From assembly GCF_017814945.1 (NCBI RefSeq), contig NZ_JAGIPX010000005.1:168665-232664 (forward strand): 64,000 bases of DNA. Direction: 5' to 3'. The DNA is from Paraburkholderia sp. LEh10 (GTDB lineage: Bacteria > Pseudomonadota > Gammaproteobacteria > Burkholderiales > Burkholderiaceae). Positions 17,834-27,446 of this stretch are shown here, piece by piece (position 1 is the stretch's first letter; every line of letters begins with the position of its first letter). The notes under the pieces are model-generated. The model was not told the origin of the DNA. It did no database searches and saw only the letters and a program-made list of their open reading frames with translations. The position numbers and the translations under genes are program-made.

Positions 17834-18904
17834 CTAGCGCTGCGGCACGCCATTACGCCATTCACCCCAATGCGAAACGATGTCCTGAACCAGCGGATTG
17901 CCCGCGAGGTACAGGTTTTCGAGTGCGATGGTGAAGCCGCCTTGCGAAGCATAGTTGAGCAGATTGTCGGCGCTCGTCTGGCCGTCATACGGACGATCGA
18001 AGTCCGAGCCCGCGCGCAGCACGGCAACACGGTTCAGATCGACGCGATGGATGGCCGCCGCGCGCTTCAATGCTTCGTACGTTGAGTTGTCTTCCTGTTG
18101 CGTCGTGCAGTAGATGCCCTTGCCGTCCGTGAGAATCTTCGTCCAGGCGCGCGCGCGTTCGCCCAGTTTCGTGCCGGACCACCACGTATCGCCTGCAAGC
18201 GTGTCACACTGAATCACAGCAGGCGGACGGTTCGCGGGCGCATAACTGTACTTGGCGCGCGCGGCCTGCGCCTGCGTGTTGTCAGAGAGGACGACATGAC
18301 GCGACAACGCGAAAGCGGTGTCCGCAAGACGGGTATTCAACTGGAAGACTTCAGTGCGGTAATCGAGTGGCGGTTTTTGTGTCGGGTCTTTCGTGTTGAT
18401 GCCGAGATAGCCGGTATTCCAGCCTGGCGGAATTTCGCGCCCGTCGATTTCCCATTGAATACCGAAATCGACAAGGTACTTTGCCCAGGCCGCAGAGCCC
18501 ACGGTGCCGCGAGCCGGATCGATGCCCGCGATACCCGCCACCATGAAGTACGTGTGCCGCAGATCGAAACGCGGTGAGAACGCGAGCGCCATCGTCGATG
18601 CAGCCGCATTCGTGTGGCCCATGCCTGTCGTCATCACGCAGATGTCCTGCCGGTTGCAATGAACGGCCGGATAGTCGGGCGAGAGACCCGCGACAGGAAT
18701 GTCTTCCCAAGGTCCCAGCTTGTCGAGCCATACCTGCCCTTCCGGCCCGAACATCGAAATGATCATGACTTTTACCGGCCGGCCTTTTGATTCGCCATTG
18801 TCTTGCATAAAGCCGTTGTCGTTCTGCGCATTGGCAAGCGGCGAAATGGCCGAGCATGCGGCCAGTGTCAATGCCGTCAAAGCGCCTATCGTGCGAGTTA
18901 CCAT
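17834..18904 (-). CDS. Purine nucleoside permease (NUP family)
   Basis: A 356-residue exported protein of the NUP family. After a Sec signal (residues 1-25, with a possible lipobox LTLAAC ending at Cys17), KVMIISMFGPEGQVW, TGMGHTNAAASTMALAFSPRFDL and YFMVAGIAGIDPARGTVGSAAWA follow. The GMGHxNAA and GIAGI stretches recall the nucleoside phosphorylase fold, so the protein may bind or cleave nucleosides in the periplasm rather than form a channel. ATG at 18904 is chosen for the signal peptide and AAAGGA upstream; the frame extends to 19006. Confidence 0.85.
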   Translation of the reverse strand: MVTRTIGALTALTLAACSAISPLANAQNDNGFMQDNGESKGRPVKVMIISMFGPEGQVWLDKLGPWEDIPVAGLSPDYPAVHCNRQDICVMTTGMGHTNAAASTMALAFSPRFDLRHTYFMVAGIAGIDPARGTVGSAAWAKYLVDFGIQWEIDGREIPPGWNTGYLGINTKDPTQKPPLDYRTEVFQLNTRLADTAFALSRHVVLSDNTQAQAARAKYSYAPANRPPAVIQCDTLAGDTWWSGTKLGERARAWTKILTDGKGIYCTTQQEDNSTYEALKRAAAIHRVDLNRVAVLRAGSDFDRPYDGQTSADNLLNYASQGGFTIALENLYLAGNPLVQDIVSHWGEWRNGVPQR

Positions 18905-19095
18905 GACAAGTCCTTTCTTTGAGCTTGTTCGAGGATAGGGAATGGAATGCACGCCCTCGCGTAAAGGGGCGCAGCCAAGTATAGGTTGCATTGAATTGTT
19001 TTCCATTATCCAGATTCGATTTATCGATTTGATTAGCTATTTCGCATTAAACAAATCATCGCGTGATGCAATCGGACTAAAAGCAAAAGGCCAGC

Positions 19096-19140
19096 AAAAA
19101 AGCCCGCAAACGACGCATTCAAACGCATCGTTTGCGGGCT
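19096..19140 (-). terminator. Terminator after the CDF transporter gene
   Basis: AGCCCGCAAACGA (19101-19113) pairs with TCGTTTGCGGGCT (19128-19140), a 13-bp perfect stem. On the minus strand it is followed by a run of T (A-run at 19096-19100). Confidence 0.85.
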
Positions 19141-19160
19141 CATGAATCACGCGTAAAAAT

Positions 19161-20087
19161 TTAATCGAGCGACGCTTCCGTGCGCACGCGCGGCACGTCC
19201 GGCTCGAAGAACACCCAGCGCACCTGCGGAAACTTCTGCTGCAAATCCGCCTCGACCACGTTGATCGCATCGACCATCGCGCGGCCGCTTTCGTAATCGA
19301 TCATTTCGGCCTGCACCGCGACCACGACATGACGGCCCCATTGCAGCGTGATCAGATTGATGATGCTGCGGATCTCGCTGCGCGTGCGCAGATGCGCCTC
19401 GATCGCGCGCCGCACTTCCGGGCTTGCCGATTCGCCGATGATCATCGACTTCACTTCACGCGCGACGAGATACGCAATCACCATCAGCAACAGACCGACG
19501 CCGATCGAGCCCCACGCGTCATACGCGGCATTGCCCGTGATCATCGTCATGAGCACGGCGGCAAACGCGATCGCGAGACCCAGCAACGCAGCCACATCTT
19601 CGCCCGTGACGACGAGCAGCTCCGACTCGCGCGTCTCGCGAAACCATCGCCACATCGACTTGTCGGGATTGGTCTTGCGAATCTCCCTGAGCGCGCCCAT
19701 CAGCGAAAAAGTTTCCAGCACCACCGACACGCCGAGCACGGCGAGCGCGATATACGCATGCGACAGCGGCTCGTGCGCGAACAGGCGATGCACGCCCTCA
19801 TAGACGGAAAACGCGCCGCCGACAAAGAACAGCAGCAACGCGACAAGCAGCGAATAGAAGTAGATCTCGCGTCCCGCGCCGAGCGGATGCAACGGGCTCG
19901 CGGGCCGGCGCGCTTGCTTGAGGCCGAACAGCAATAGCACCTGATTGCCGCAGTCGGCCGTCGAGTGAATGGCTTCGGCGAACATCGAGCCCGAACCCGT
20001 GAATGCGGCAGCGGCGAACTTGCAGACCGCGATGCCGATATTCGCCGCCAGTGCGTAAAAAATGGCCTTCGATGATTCTTCTTTCAT
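19161..20087 (-). CDS. Cation diffusion facilitator transporter (ZnT9-like)
   Basis: A 308-residue inner-membrane CDF antiporter with six helices and a C-terminal cytoplasmic domain. Helix 2 carries HSTADCGNQ (HxxxD, residues 41-45). Helix 5 has GEDVAALLG in place of the second HxxxD, as in the SLC30A9/ZnT9 branch, so metal choice may differ from zinc-exporting CDF proteins. The C-terminal domain (about residue 220 on) includes TLQWGRHVVVAVQAEM. It exports a divalent cation; which one is unknown. Confidence 0.85.
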   Translation of the reverse strand: MKEESSKAIFYALAANIGIAVCKFAAAAFTGSGSMFAEAIHSTADCGNQVLLLFGLKQARRPASPLHPLGAGREIYFYSLLVALLLFFVGGAFSVYEGVHRLFAHEPLSHAYIALAVLGVSVVLETFSLMGALREIRKTNPDKSMWRWFRETRESELLVVTGEDVAALLGLAIAFAAVLMTMITGNAAYDAWGSIGVGLLLMVIAYLVAREVKSMIIGESASPEVRRAIEAHLRTRSEIRSIINLITLQWGRHVVVAVQAEMIDYESGRAMVDAINVVEADLQQKFPQVRWVFFEPDVPRVRTEASLD

Positions 20088-20141
20088 TGGCTCTTCGTTT
20101 GTCGTGACGCGAGTGGTTTGCAGGATCGCACGCCGGGAGAA

Positions 20142-21203
20142 TCAAACGACCTCGACACGCGGCGCGCCCTCGTGCAGTTCGCCGATCACGGCGGCCCGAA
20201 GGAAGCCGTCCGCGCGGAAGATCGCGAGCACGTCGTCGACGGCGGCGGGCGAACACGACACGAGCAAACCGCCCGACGTCTGCGGATCGGTGAGCAACGT
20301 GCGTGCCGTGGCGGGCAAGCCGTCGGCAACGCGCACATCTTCGCCGTACGAAGCCCAGTTACGGCCCGATGCGCCTGTGAATACGCCCGCGGCGGCGAAC
20401 GCATCGACGCCCTCGATCCACGGCAGATCCGCGTAGCGCACGCGTGCCGTCAATCGCGCGCCGCGCGCCAGTTCGAGCGTATGGCCGAGCAGGCCGAAGC
20501 CCGTCACGTCCGTCATCGCGTGGACGCCGTCGAGCGCGGCCAGTTCGGCGCCGGGGCGATTGAGCTTCGTCGTCGCGTCGATCATCGCGGCGTAGCCCGC
20601 GGCGTCGAGCTGGTTCTTCTTCAGCGCCGCCGACAGCACGCCGACGCCCAGCGGCTTGCCCAGCACGAGCACATCGCCCGCCTGCGCCGACGCATTGCGC
20701 TTCACGCGCCGCGGATGCACGACGCCGATGGCGGCAAGGCCGTAGATCGGCTCGACGGAGTCGATCGAATGGCCGCCCGCGACGGGAATGCCCGCCTGCG
20801 CGCAGACATCCTCGCCGCCGCGCAGCACGGCCGCGATCACGTCATGCGGCAAGACGTTGATGGGCATGCCGACCAGCGCGAGCGCGAGGATCGGCTTGCC
20901 GCCCATCGCGTAGACATCGGACAGCGCGTTGGTCGCGGCGATGCGGCCGAAGTCATACGGATCGTCGACGATCGGCATGAAGAAGTCGGTGGTCGCGATG
21001 ATCGCCTGCTCGTCGTTCAGCCGGTATACGGCAGCGTCATCGGATGTTTCCGTGCCCACCAGCAGGTCCGGGAACGACGGCATCGGCATGGTGCGTCTGA
21101 GCAGATCGGACAGCACGCCGGGCGCGATCTTGCAGCCGCAGCCGCCTCCATGCGAGAGGCTCGTGAGGCGCGGGACGTCGGGATTCACAGCGGATTCGGT
21201 CAT
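20142..21203 (-). CDS. selD: Selenide, water dikinase SelD
   Basis: A 353-residue enzyme that makes selenophosphate from selenide and ATP. The active-site loop reads GGGCGCK with Cys22, Cys24 and Lys25, so this is the cysteine form rather than the selenocysteine form. Further ATP-binding stretches are DDAAVYRL, TTDFFMPIVDDPYDFGRIAATNALSDVYAMGG and DPQTSGGLL. Its usual partners (selA, selB or the tRNA 2-selenouridine synthase mnmH) are not in the window. Upstream lie short GGGTCGC tandem repeats. Confidence 0.95.
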   Translation of the reverse strand: MTESAVNPDVPRLTSLSHGGGCGCKIAPGVLSDLLRRTMPMPSFPDLLVGTETSDDAAVYRLNDEQAIIATTDFFMPIVDDPYDFGRIAATNALSDVYAMGGKPILALALVGMPINVLPHDVIAAVLRGGEDVCAQAGIPVAGGHSIDSVEPIYGLAAIGVVHPRRVKRNASAQAGDVLVLGKPLGVGVLSAALKKNQLDAAGYAAMIDATTKLNRPGAELAALDGVHAMTDVTGFGLLGHTLELARGARLTARVRYADLPWIEGVDAFAAAGVFTGASGRNWASYGEDVRVADGLPATARTLLTDPQTSGGLLVSCSPAAVDDVLAIFRADGFLRAAVIGELHEGAPRVEVV

Positions 21204-21274
21204 GATGATGAACTGGCGGATTGTCGATAGAGGCTATTATCGGACAATCCGCTGCGGCGCTGGCAGCCCGCGCA

Positions 21275-21309
21275 AAAAGGGTCGCGAAAAGGGTCGCAAA
21301 AGGGTCGCG
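21275..21309 (+). repeat. Three tandem copies of AAAAGGGTCGC(G)
   Basis: AAAAGGGTCGCG, AAAAGGGTCGC and AAAAGGGTCGCG follow head to tail in the gap between selD and gdh. The period is 11-12 bp. It may be slippage-generated; the unit could also bind a protein on one helical face. Confidence 0.6.
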
Positions 21310-21407
21310 CAAAGATTCGCGCAGGCGGGCCGCGCAAACCGCGCAGGCGCAACGCGCCGGCGTCTCCCGCGACGGCGGCGCGTCAATCACAACAGCAGCG
21401 TCGAAGC

Positions 21408-24400
21408 TCAGCGGCGCTCGAGCGTCGCCATCTCTCGCACGACCACCAGCAGCATCGACAGGCTCGCGCCGCCCGCCGCGCGCAGGTCCGTCAGCAGTTG
21501 CGCATAGCGCGCGAGGGCCGCTTCGCGCCGCGCGCGCCATGCTTCGACGACGGCTTCCGCCGTCGTCGCCTCCGGCGCTTCCGCGAGCGCGCTCGTCGTC
21601 AGCACGCGCTTGAGCCGCGCAAGCTCTGCGAGCGCCGCGGCCCGCGCCATCACGTCCCAATGCGTCGATGTCGGCAGCGCGGCGGCCCGCTCGCCGATCC
21701 AGCCGTAGTTCAACTGCGTGCCCAACTCGAAGTACACGCCCGCGACGAGTTCGAGCCCGCGCTCCGTCGTCGCCGCCACCTCGGCGATATCGAGCAGCGC
21801 AGCGGGTATGTCGCCGCTCGCGACGCGCACCGCCAGCTCGCTGTCGACGCCCGCGTCGACCAGCACGCGCTGCCGCTCGGACAGCGCCTCGAGATCCGCG
21901 GCGGGCAGCAGCATGGGAAGCTGCGGCGCGAGGCGCTGCGCCGCGTCGCGGCAGCGCGCGATCAGCGCCGTCACACCGCCATCCGTCACCTCGCCCGCTT
22001 GCAGATGCCGCAGGAACCACAACGCGGCGCGCTCCAGCAGCTTCGTGATCTCGACGAACATGCGCGCCTGCACATCATCGGCGACGCGATTGTCGAGCGC
22101 GTCGATGTTGCGCCACACGTCGTTCAAATCGAACACATCGCGCGCGATCATGCAGGCGCGCACGATATCGCCCGGCGTCGCATCCGTCTCCTCCATCATC
22201 CGGTGCACGAACGCACAGCCGACGCGGTTCACGAGCGCATTCGTCAGATGCGTCGCGAGGATTTCGCGGCGCAGCGGATGATGTTGCATCGGCTCGCCGA
22301 AGCGCTGACGCAAAGGCTTCGGAAAGTAATCGGTCAGCATGCCCGTCGCGAGCGGATCTTCGGGGACGTCCGAGTCGAGCAGCGCGTCGTACAGCCACAT
22401 CTTGCTGTACGCGAGCAGCACCGCGCGCTCAGGCGAGGTCAAGCCCTGCTTCGCGGCGACCCGTTCGTTGATCTCGTCGTCGGTGGGCAGGAATTCGATC
22501 ACGCGGTTCAGGCGCCCCGCGCGTTCGAGGTATCGCATCGTCCGCGTTTCCGCGTCGAGCATGTCGGCGGCGTAACGGCCCGCGATCGACAGCGCCTGCG
22601 TCTGATAGTAGTTGTCCTGCAGCACGAGCAGGCCGACCTCTTCCGTCATCTCCGCGAGCAGCGCGTTGCGCTGCTTCTCCGTCATTTCGCCGTCCGCGAC
22701 CACGAGGCCCAGCAGGATCTTGATGTTCACCTCATGGTCCGAGCAGTCGACGCCCGCGGAATTGTCGATGGCGTCCGTATTCACGCGGCCGCCGTGTTGC
22801 GCGAACTCGATGCGCCCCAGTTGCGTGAGGCCGAGGTTGCCGCCCTCCGCGATCACCTTGCAGCGCAGATCGCAGCCGTTCACGCGCACGGCGTCATTGG
22901 TCTTGTCGCCGACCTGCGCATGCGTTTCGCGGCTCGCCTTCACGTAGGTGCCGATGCCGCCGTTGTAAAGCAGATCGACGGGCGCGAGGAGAATCGAGCG
23001 CACCAGTTCGGCGGGCGGCAGCGCGGCGGCCGTGATGCCGAGCATCGACTGCACGGCGGGCGACAGCGGAATGGTCTTCGCGGTGCGCGCGAACACGCCG
23101 CCACCCGCCGAGATCAGCGCCGGGTCGTAGTCCGCCCAGCTCGAACGGTCGAGCGAGAAGAGCCGCTGACGCTCGGCGAAGCTCGTCGCGGGATCGGGGT
23201 TCGGATCGAGGAACACATGGCGATGATCGAATGCGGCGATGAGGCGGATATGCTGCGACAACAGCATGCCGTTGCCGAACACATCGCCCGACATGTCGCC
23301 GACGCCGACCACGGTGAAATCCGTCGTCTGCGTATCGACGCCCATTTCGCGGAAGTGGCGCTTCACCGATTCCCACGCGCCGCGCGCGGTGATGCCCATC
23401 TTCTTGTGGTCATAACCGACCGAGCCGCCCGATGCGAATGCATCGTCGAGCCAGAAGCCGTATTCCTGAGAGATCGCATTCGCGTAATCGGAGAACGTGG
23501 CCGTGCCCTTGTCTGCCGCGACGACGAGATACGGATCGTCGGGATCGTGGCGCACGATCTCGGGCGGCGGCACGATCTGCCCACCCACCCGGTTGTCGGT
23601 GAGATCGAGCAGCCCGCGCAGGAACGTCTGATAGCACGCGACGCCTTCGCGCATCCACGCTTCGCGGTCGGTCGGCGGCGGCGGATTCTTCACGACGAAG
23701 CCGCCCTTCGAGCCGACTGGCACGATCACGACGTTCTTCACCATCTGCGCTTTCATCAGGCCGAGCACTTCCGTGCGGAAGTCCTCACGCCGGTCGGACC
23801 AGCGCAGGCCGCCGCGCGCGACGCGTCCTCCGCGCAGATGCACGCCCTCGACGCGCGGCGCGTACACCCAGATTTCGAACATCGGCTTCGGCTCGGGCAG
23901 GCCCGGCACTTTCGCCGGATCGAACTTGAACGACAGATAGGGCCGCGGCTTGCCGTCGTCGCCGCGCCGGTAGTAGTTCGTGCGCTGCGTCGCGTTCACC
24001 ACGCCGAGGAACTGGCGCAGGATGCGGTCTTCGTCGAGGTTGGGGACTTCGTCGAGCGCGCCTTCGATGGCCTTGAGCAGCAGCTCGACGCGCGCCTCGC
24101 GCTGCGCCTGCACCGACGGGTCGAAGCGCGCGACGAACAGTTCGACGAGCATGCGCGCGATCGCCGGATTGCCCGTCAACGCGCGTTCGATATACGCATC
24201 GCTGAACGTGGAGCCGACCTGCCGCAAGTACTTCGCATAGGCGCGCAGTATCGTCACTTCGCGCGCGCTGAGTTGCGCGCGCAGCACGAGACGATTGAAG
24301 TTGTCGTCTTCGATATCGGCCGTCCACACGCGCTCGAAGGCGTCTTCGAACAGGCCCTTCACGCGCTCGATATCGAACTCGGTGTCGTCGGCGAGTTCTA

Positions 24401-26249
24401 GGCCGAAGTCGTGGATCCACGCGGGCGTGGCGCCCGGTGCTTCGATCAGGTAAGGCCGCTCTTCATCGACGCGCACGCCCAGATGCTCGAGCATCGGCAG
24501 GCTGCGCGACAGCGCGATCGGCTCGCCGGCGCGATACACCTTGAAGCGGAACGCGCGCGGGCCGGCTTCGATCGGCCGATACAAATTCATCGCGATCAGC
24601 TCGGTGCCCTGCACGCGCTCGATCAGTTCGACATCGCGCACCGCCGTGCGCGCGGGGTAGTCGTCGCGATAGCCGGCGGGAAACGAATCCCCGTATTTCT
24701 GCAGCAGGCGGTTGCCCTGCTCTTCGCCGAACGCGTCGAGCAACGCATCGGCGAGATCGTCCTGCCAGCGGCGCGCCACCTGGATGAGCCGCACTTCGAG
24801 TTCGCGCGTATCGACATCGGGCATCGCGCCCGGCTCCGCATGCACGACGAAATGAATGCGCGCGAGCGTCGACTCCGAAAGCTGCGGCGTGAACTCGACG
24901 TTCGTGCCGTTGAACGCATTCATCAGCAGCCTCGCGATGCGCCGCCGCAGGCCCGTGTTGTACTTCTCGCGCGGCACGAACACGAGACACGAGACGAAGC
25001 GGTCAAAGCGGTCGCGCCGCACGAACATGCGCGTGCGCTGATGCTCCTGCAGACGCAGCACGCCCATGGCCGTCTCGTAGAGCTCGTTTTCGTCGGCCTG
25101 GTATAGCTCGTCGCGTGGATACGTCTCCAGCACCGTCACGAGCGACTTGCCGAGATGGCCTTTCGGCAGAAAGCCCGCGCGCCGCACGATGTTCGCGCAC
25201 TTGCGGCGCACGATCGGAATCTCCGACGCCGACGCCGTATACGCCGTCGACGTATACAGCCCGATGAAGCGCCGCTCGCCGTTGATCTTGCCATCCGGTC
25301 CGACGAGTTTCACGCCGACATAGTCGAGATAGCCGGGACGATGAACCGTCGCGCGCGAATTCGCCTTGGTCAGAAAGATGGGCGCGGCGCCCGAGATGAT
25401 GGCGGCAGCGGCGGCCGGCAACGGCGTCACGTCGGACGCGCCCTGGGGGCGCATCGATTCGCGCAACAGGCCGAGGCCCGAGCCCGCGATGCCGCGCAGC
25501 CCATACTGGCCGTCCTGCGTAACGAGTTCGTAGTCGCGCTGGCCAAGAAACGTGAAGTGATCCGCGACCATCCATTCGAGGAAGGCGCGCGCTTCCACGC
25601 CTTCGGGGCTGGTCTCGCGCGCCGCCATGTCCTTGATCGTCGCGCGCGCGATCTCGATCATCTTCGGCCAGTCTTCGACAGCAGCGCGCACGTCGGCGAG
25701 TACCCGCGCGATTTCGTTGCGCAACGTGTCGAGCTTCTCGGCGTCGCCGCAGCGGTCCACTTCGAAATGAATGAACGACGCGAGCTGCGATTGGCCACCG
25801 TCAGTCGATGCGCCACCGGGCGCGACGCGTTCGATGCCGCCGTCCTTGCCGCGCCAGATGCGGAACACGGGATGCAGCACGGAATGCAGCGAGAGGCCGA
25901 GACGGTTGACGGCAATCGACACCGAGTCCACGAGGAACGGCATGTCGTCGTTGACGATCTCGATGACGGTGTGATCCGAGTGCCAGCCGTGCTGCTCGAG
26001 TATCGGGTTGTAGACGCGCAGGCGCTCGCTGCCCGGCACGAAGCGCTGCGCCGTTTGCCAGTGCGCCATTGCGGCGCCGTACAGGTCGGCGATGCTGCGG
26101 CTTTGCAGATCGTCGGAATCGGCAAAGTCGTAGTAATGACTCAGGAAAGGTTCGACGACTGCGAATGCGGGCTCGGGCAATCGTCCGCGTGCGAACTCGA
26201 CGACATCGTTGAGCAGGTGTGCAACGGCCTCTTCGTTCTTCGCTTGCAT
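21408..26249 (-). CDS. gdhB: NAD-specific glutamate dehydrogenase, large (about 180 kDa) type
   Basis: A 1613-residue enzyme of the large NAD-GDH class, which deaminates glutamate to 2-oxoglutarate for catabolism. The N-terminal ~650 residues hold ACT-like regulatory segments (VNDDMPFLVDSVSIAVNRL). The catalytic core lies about residues 720-1250: GGLRWSDRREDFRTEVLGLM, VPVGSKGGFVVK, VGVGDMSGDVFGNGMLLS and CDLRCKVIAEGGNLGLTQLGR. A long helical C-terminus follows. ATG at 26249 is preceded by GGAGG; the frame stays open to 26345. It stands alone as a transcription unit. Confidence 0.95.
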   Translation of the reverse strand: MQAKNEEAVAHLLNDVVEFARGRLPEPAFAVVEPFLSHYYDFADSDDLQSRSIADLYGAAMAHWQTAQRFVPGSERLRVYNPILEQHGWHSDHTVIEIVNDDMPFLVDSVSIAVNRLGLSLHSVLHPVFRIWRGKDGGIERVAPGGASTDGGQSQLASFIHFEVDRCGDAEKLDTLRNEIARVLADVRAAVEDWPKMIEIARATIKDMAARETSPEGVEARAFLEWMVADHFTFLGQRDYELVTQDGQYGLRGIAGSGLGLLRESMRPQGASDVTPLPAAAAAIISGAAPIFLTKANSRATVHRPGYLDYVGVKLVGPDGKINGERRFIGLYTSTAYTASASEIPIVRRKCANIVRRAGFLPKGHLGKSLVTVLETYPRDELYQADENELYETAMGVLRLQEHQRTRMFVRRDRFDRFVSCLVFVPREKYNTGLRRRIARLLMNAFNGTNVEFTPQLSESTLARIHFVVHAEPGAMPDVDTRELEVRLIQVARRWQDDLADALLDAFGEEQGNRLLQKYGDSFPAGYRDDYPARTAVRDVELIERVQGTELIAMNLYRPIEAGPRAFRFKVYRAGEPIALSRSLPMLEHLGVRVDEERPYLIEAPGATPAWIHDFGLELADDTEFDIERVKGLFEDAFERVWTADIEDDNFNRLVLRAQLSAREVTILRAYAKYLRQVGSTFSDAYIERALTGNPAIARMLVELFVARFDPSVQAQREARVELLLKAIEGALDEVPNLDEDRILRQFLGVVNATQRTNYYRRGDDGKPRPYLSFKFDPAKVPGLPEPKPMFEIWVYAPRVEGVHLRGGRVARGGLRWSDRREDFRTEVLGLMKAQMVKNVVIVPVGSKGGFVVKNPPPPTDREAWMREGVACYQTFLRGLLDLTDNRVGGQIVPPPEIVRHDPDDPYLVVAADKGTATFSDYANAISQEYGFWLDDAFASGGSVGYDHKKMGITARGAWESVKRHFREMGVDTQTTDFTVVGVGDMSGDVFGNGMLLSQHIRLIAAFDHRHVFLDPNPDPATSFAERQRLFSLDRSSWADYDPALISAGGGVFARTAKTIPLSPAVQSMLGITAAALPPAELVRSILLAPVDLLYNGGIGTYVKASRETHAQVGDKTNDAVRVNGCDLRCKVIAEGGNLGLTQLGRIEFAQHGGRVNTDAIDNSAGVDCSDHEVNIKILLGLVVADGEMTEKQRNALLAEMTEEVGLLVLQDNYYQTQALSIAGRYAADMLDAETRTMRYLERAGRLNRVIEFLPTDDEINERVAAKQGLTSPERAVLLAYSKMWLYDALLDSDVPEDPLATGMLTDYFPKPLRQRFGEPMQHHPLRREILATHLTNALVNRVGCAFVHRMMEETDATPGDIVRACMIARDVFDLNDVWRNIDALDNRVADDVQARMFVEITKLLERAALWFLRHLQAGEVTDGGVTALIARCRDAAQRLAPQLPMLLPAADLEALSERQRVLVDAGVDSELAVRVASGDIPAALLDIAEVAATTERGLELVAGVYFELGTQLNYGWIGERAAALPTSTHWDVMARAAALAELARLKRVLTTSALAEAPEATTAEAVVEAWRARREAALARYAQLLTDLRAAGGASLSMLLVVVREMATLERR

Positions 26250-26621
26250 GACGTCCTCCGCGATGGGCGACAATCGACTGCATCGACTGAAGCGCATTAT
26301 GCACCCGTTATGTCGAAACGGATTGTGCGCACGCACATCAAGCATGCTTGCTCGCGCCGACGACAGAAGCGTGTCGAATGGAAGTATCGAAAGCGCAAAG
26401 GCAGCGTTATAAAGCCGCTAAAAGCAAGCGATAAAACCCGTTCGTTCTGTTGCCTGACGAACATAGGCCAGGGTTCTTCTGATTGGCGCATGCAGCGCCG
26501 ATGAGTCAAGCTTATAGGTTACTGATCGAGCGCGAGTCGATCACGTTCAACGCGCTTTCGAGGCTGCGCGGGACGCTGTCGTTCGCGCGCCTCGGAACAT
26601 GCTTGCGGCGTTGCCCGTCGT
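26250..26621. other. Gap between gdh and the hydrolase gene
   Basis: This stretch of 372 bp must hold the gdh promoter (minus strand). I see only the GGAGG ribosome site next to 26249 and moderately AT-richer sequence at 26380-26470. No RNA gene, repeat or convincing small ORF was recognised. Confidence 0.4.
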
Positions 26622-27446
26622 TCATGTCGACGCGTCAAAGCCCGCTGTCGCATCCGTTTGCGCGAGCCAGGCGCGCACGCGCTCGACCGTCCACGAAGGG
26701 TCGTCGTGAGGCAGATCATGGCCCGCCCACGGATGCCGCCAGTGCTCGGCGCGCCACGCCGCCGCCAGCGACGCCGAACACGCGGGATCGACGAGGCCGT
26801 CCTCGCGCGACGACAGCACGAGCGTCGCGCATTCCGGCCGCTGCCGTCCCGCGCTGAAACGCGCGGCGGCGAGCAGTTGGCGCAGCGCATTGGCTCGACT
26901 GACGGGTGCGCTCGCGCGTATCGCGGCCCAGCTCTTCAGGTCGGCATCGCGCGTCGCGCGGTTGTTGCAGGTCAGCCGGTGAATCACGGCTTCCGCGACG
27001 CGCGCGTCGCTCCAGTGCGCCGCCGCGCGCGCGAGCGCGAGCCAGGCCGTGGGGCGCAGACGTTCGTCGAAGCGGCTGAACGGCCGCATGCTGGTGTTGA
27101 TCAGCACGAGCCGCGCGATATCGGCGGGATGCCGTTGCGCCCAGCACGTCGCGACCATGCCGCCCAGCGACATCGCCAGCACGCTATAAGGTCCCGGCGC
27201 GCCACGCTCGCTCGCGGCGGCCCGCACGAACGCGACCATCTCCGGCACGCGCAGCGGCGCACGCACGCGCGCATATTCGCCGTTGCCGGGCAAGTCGATG
27301 GTCAGCACCCGCATGCCCTGCCCGCCCGCGTGGCCGTTCGCGGCGTCATCCCGCATGCCGCCGAGCGCGTCGCGCAATGCGTCCGGCAGCGCGCCCCAGT
27401 GCCGGGCTTCGCGGGTGAGGCCGCGCAACAGGATCCATGTGCTCAT
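26622..27446 (-). CDS. Alpha/beta-hydrolase fold protein
   Basis: A 274-residue alpha/beta hydrolase of the general esterase/thioesterase type. The nucleophile elbow is AMSLGG (GxSxG-like, near residue 93), after VLTIDLPGNGEYA; an acidic residue in SREDGLVDP and a final His in WAGHDLPHDDP complete a plausible triad. ATG at 27446 overlaps the upstream M14 peptidase stop by 4 bp, so the pair is translationally coupled. The substrate is unknown. Confidence 0.75.
   Translation of the reverse strand: MSTWILLRGLTREARHWGALPDALRDALGGMRDDAANGHAGGQGMRVLTIDLPGNGEYARVRAPLRVPEMVAFVRAAASERGAPGPYSVLAMSLGGMVATCWAQRHPADIARLVLINTSMRPFSRFDERLRPTAWLALARAAAHWSDARVAEAVIHRLTCNNRATRDADLKSWAAIRASAPVSRANALRQLLAAARFSAGRQRPECATLVLSSREDGLVDPACSASLAAAWRAEHWRHPWAGHDLPHDDPSWTVERVRAWLAQTDATAGFDAST

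Noticed and set aside
21498..24401. A 967-codon plus-strand open frame opposite gdh
   Set aside because: Antisense shadow of the glutamate dehydrogenase gene; Arg/Ala/His-rich with no recognisable motif.
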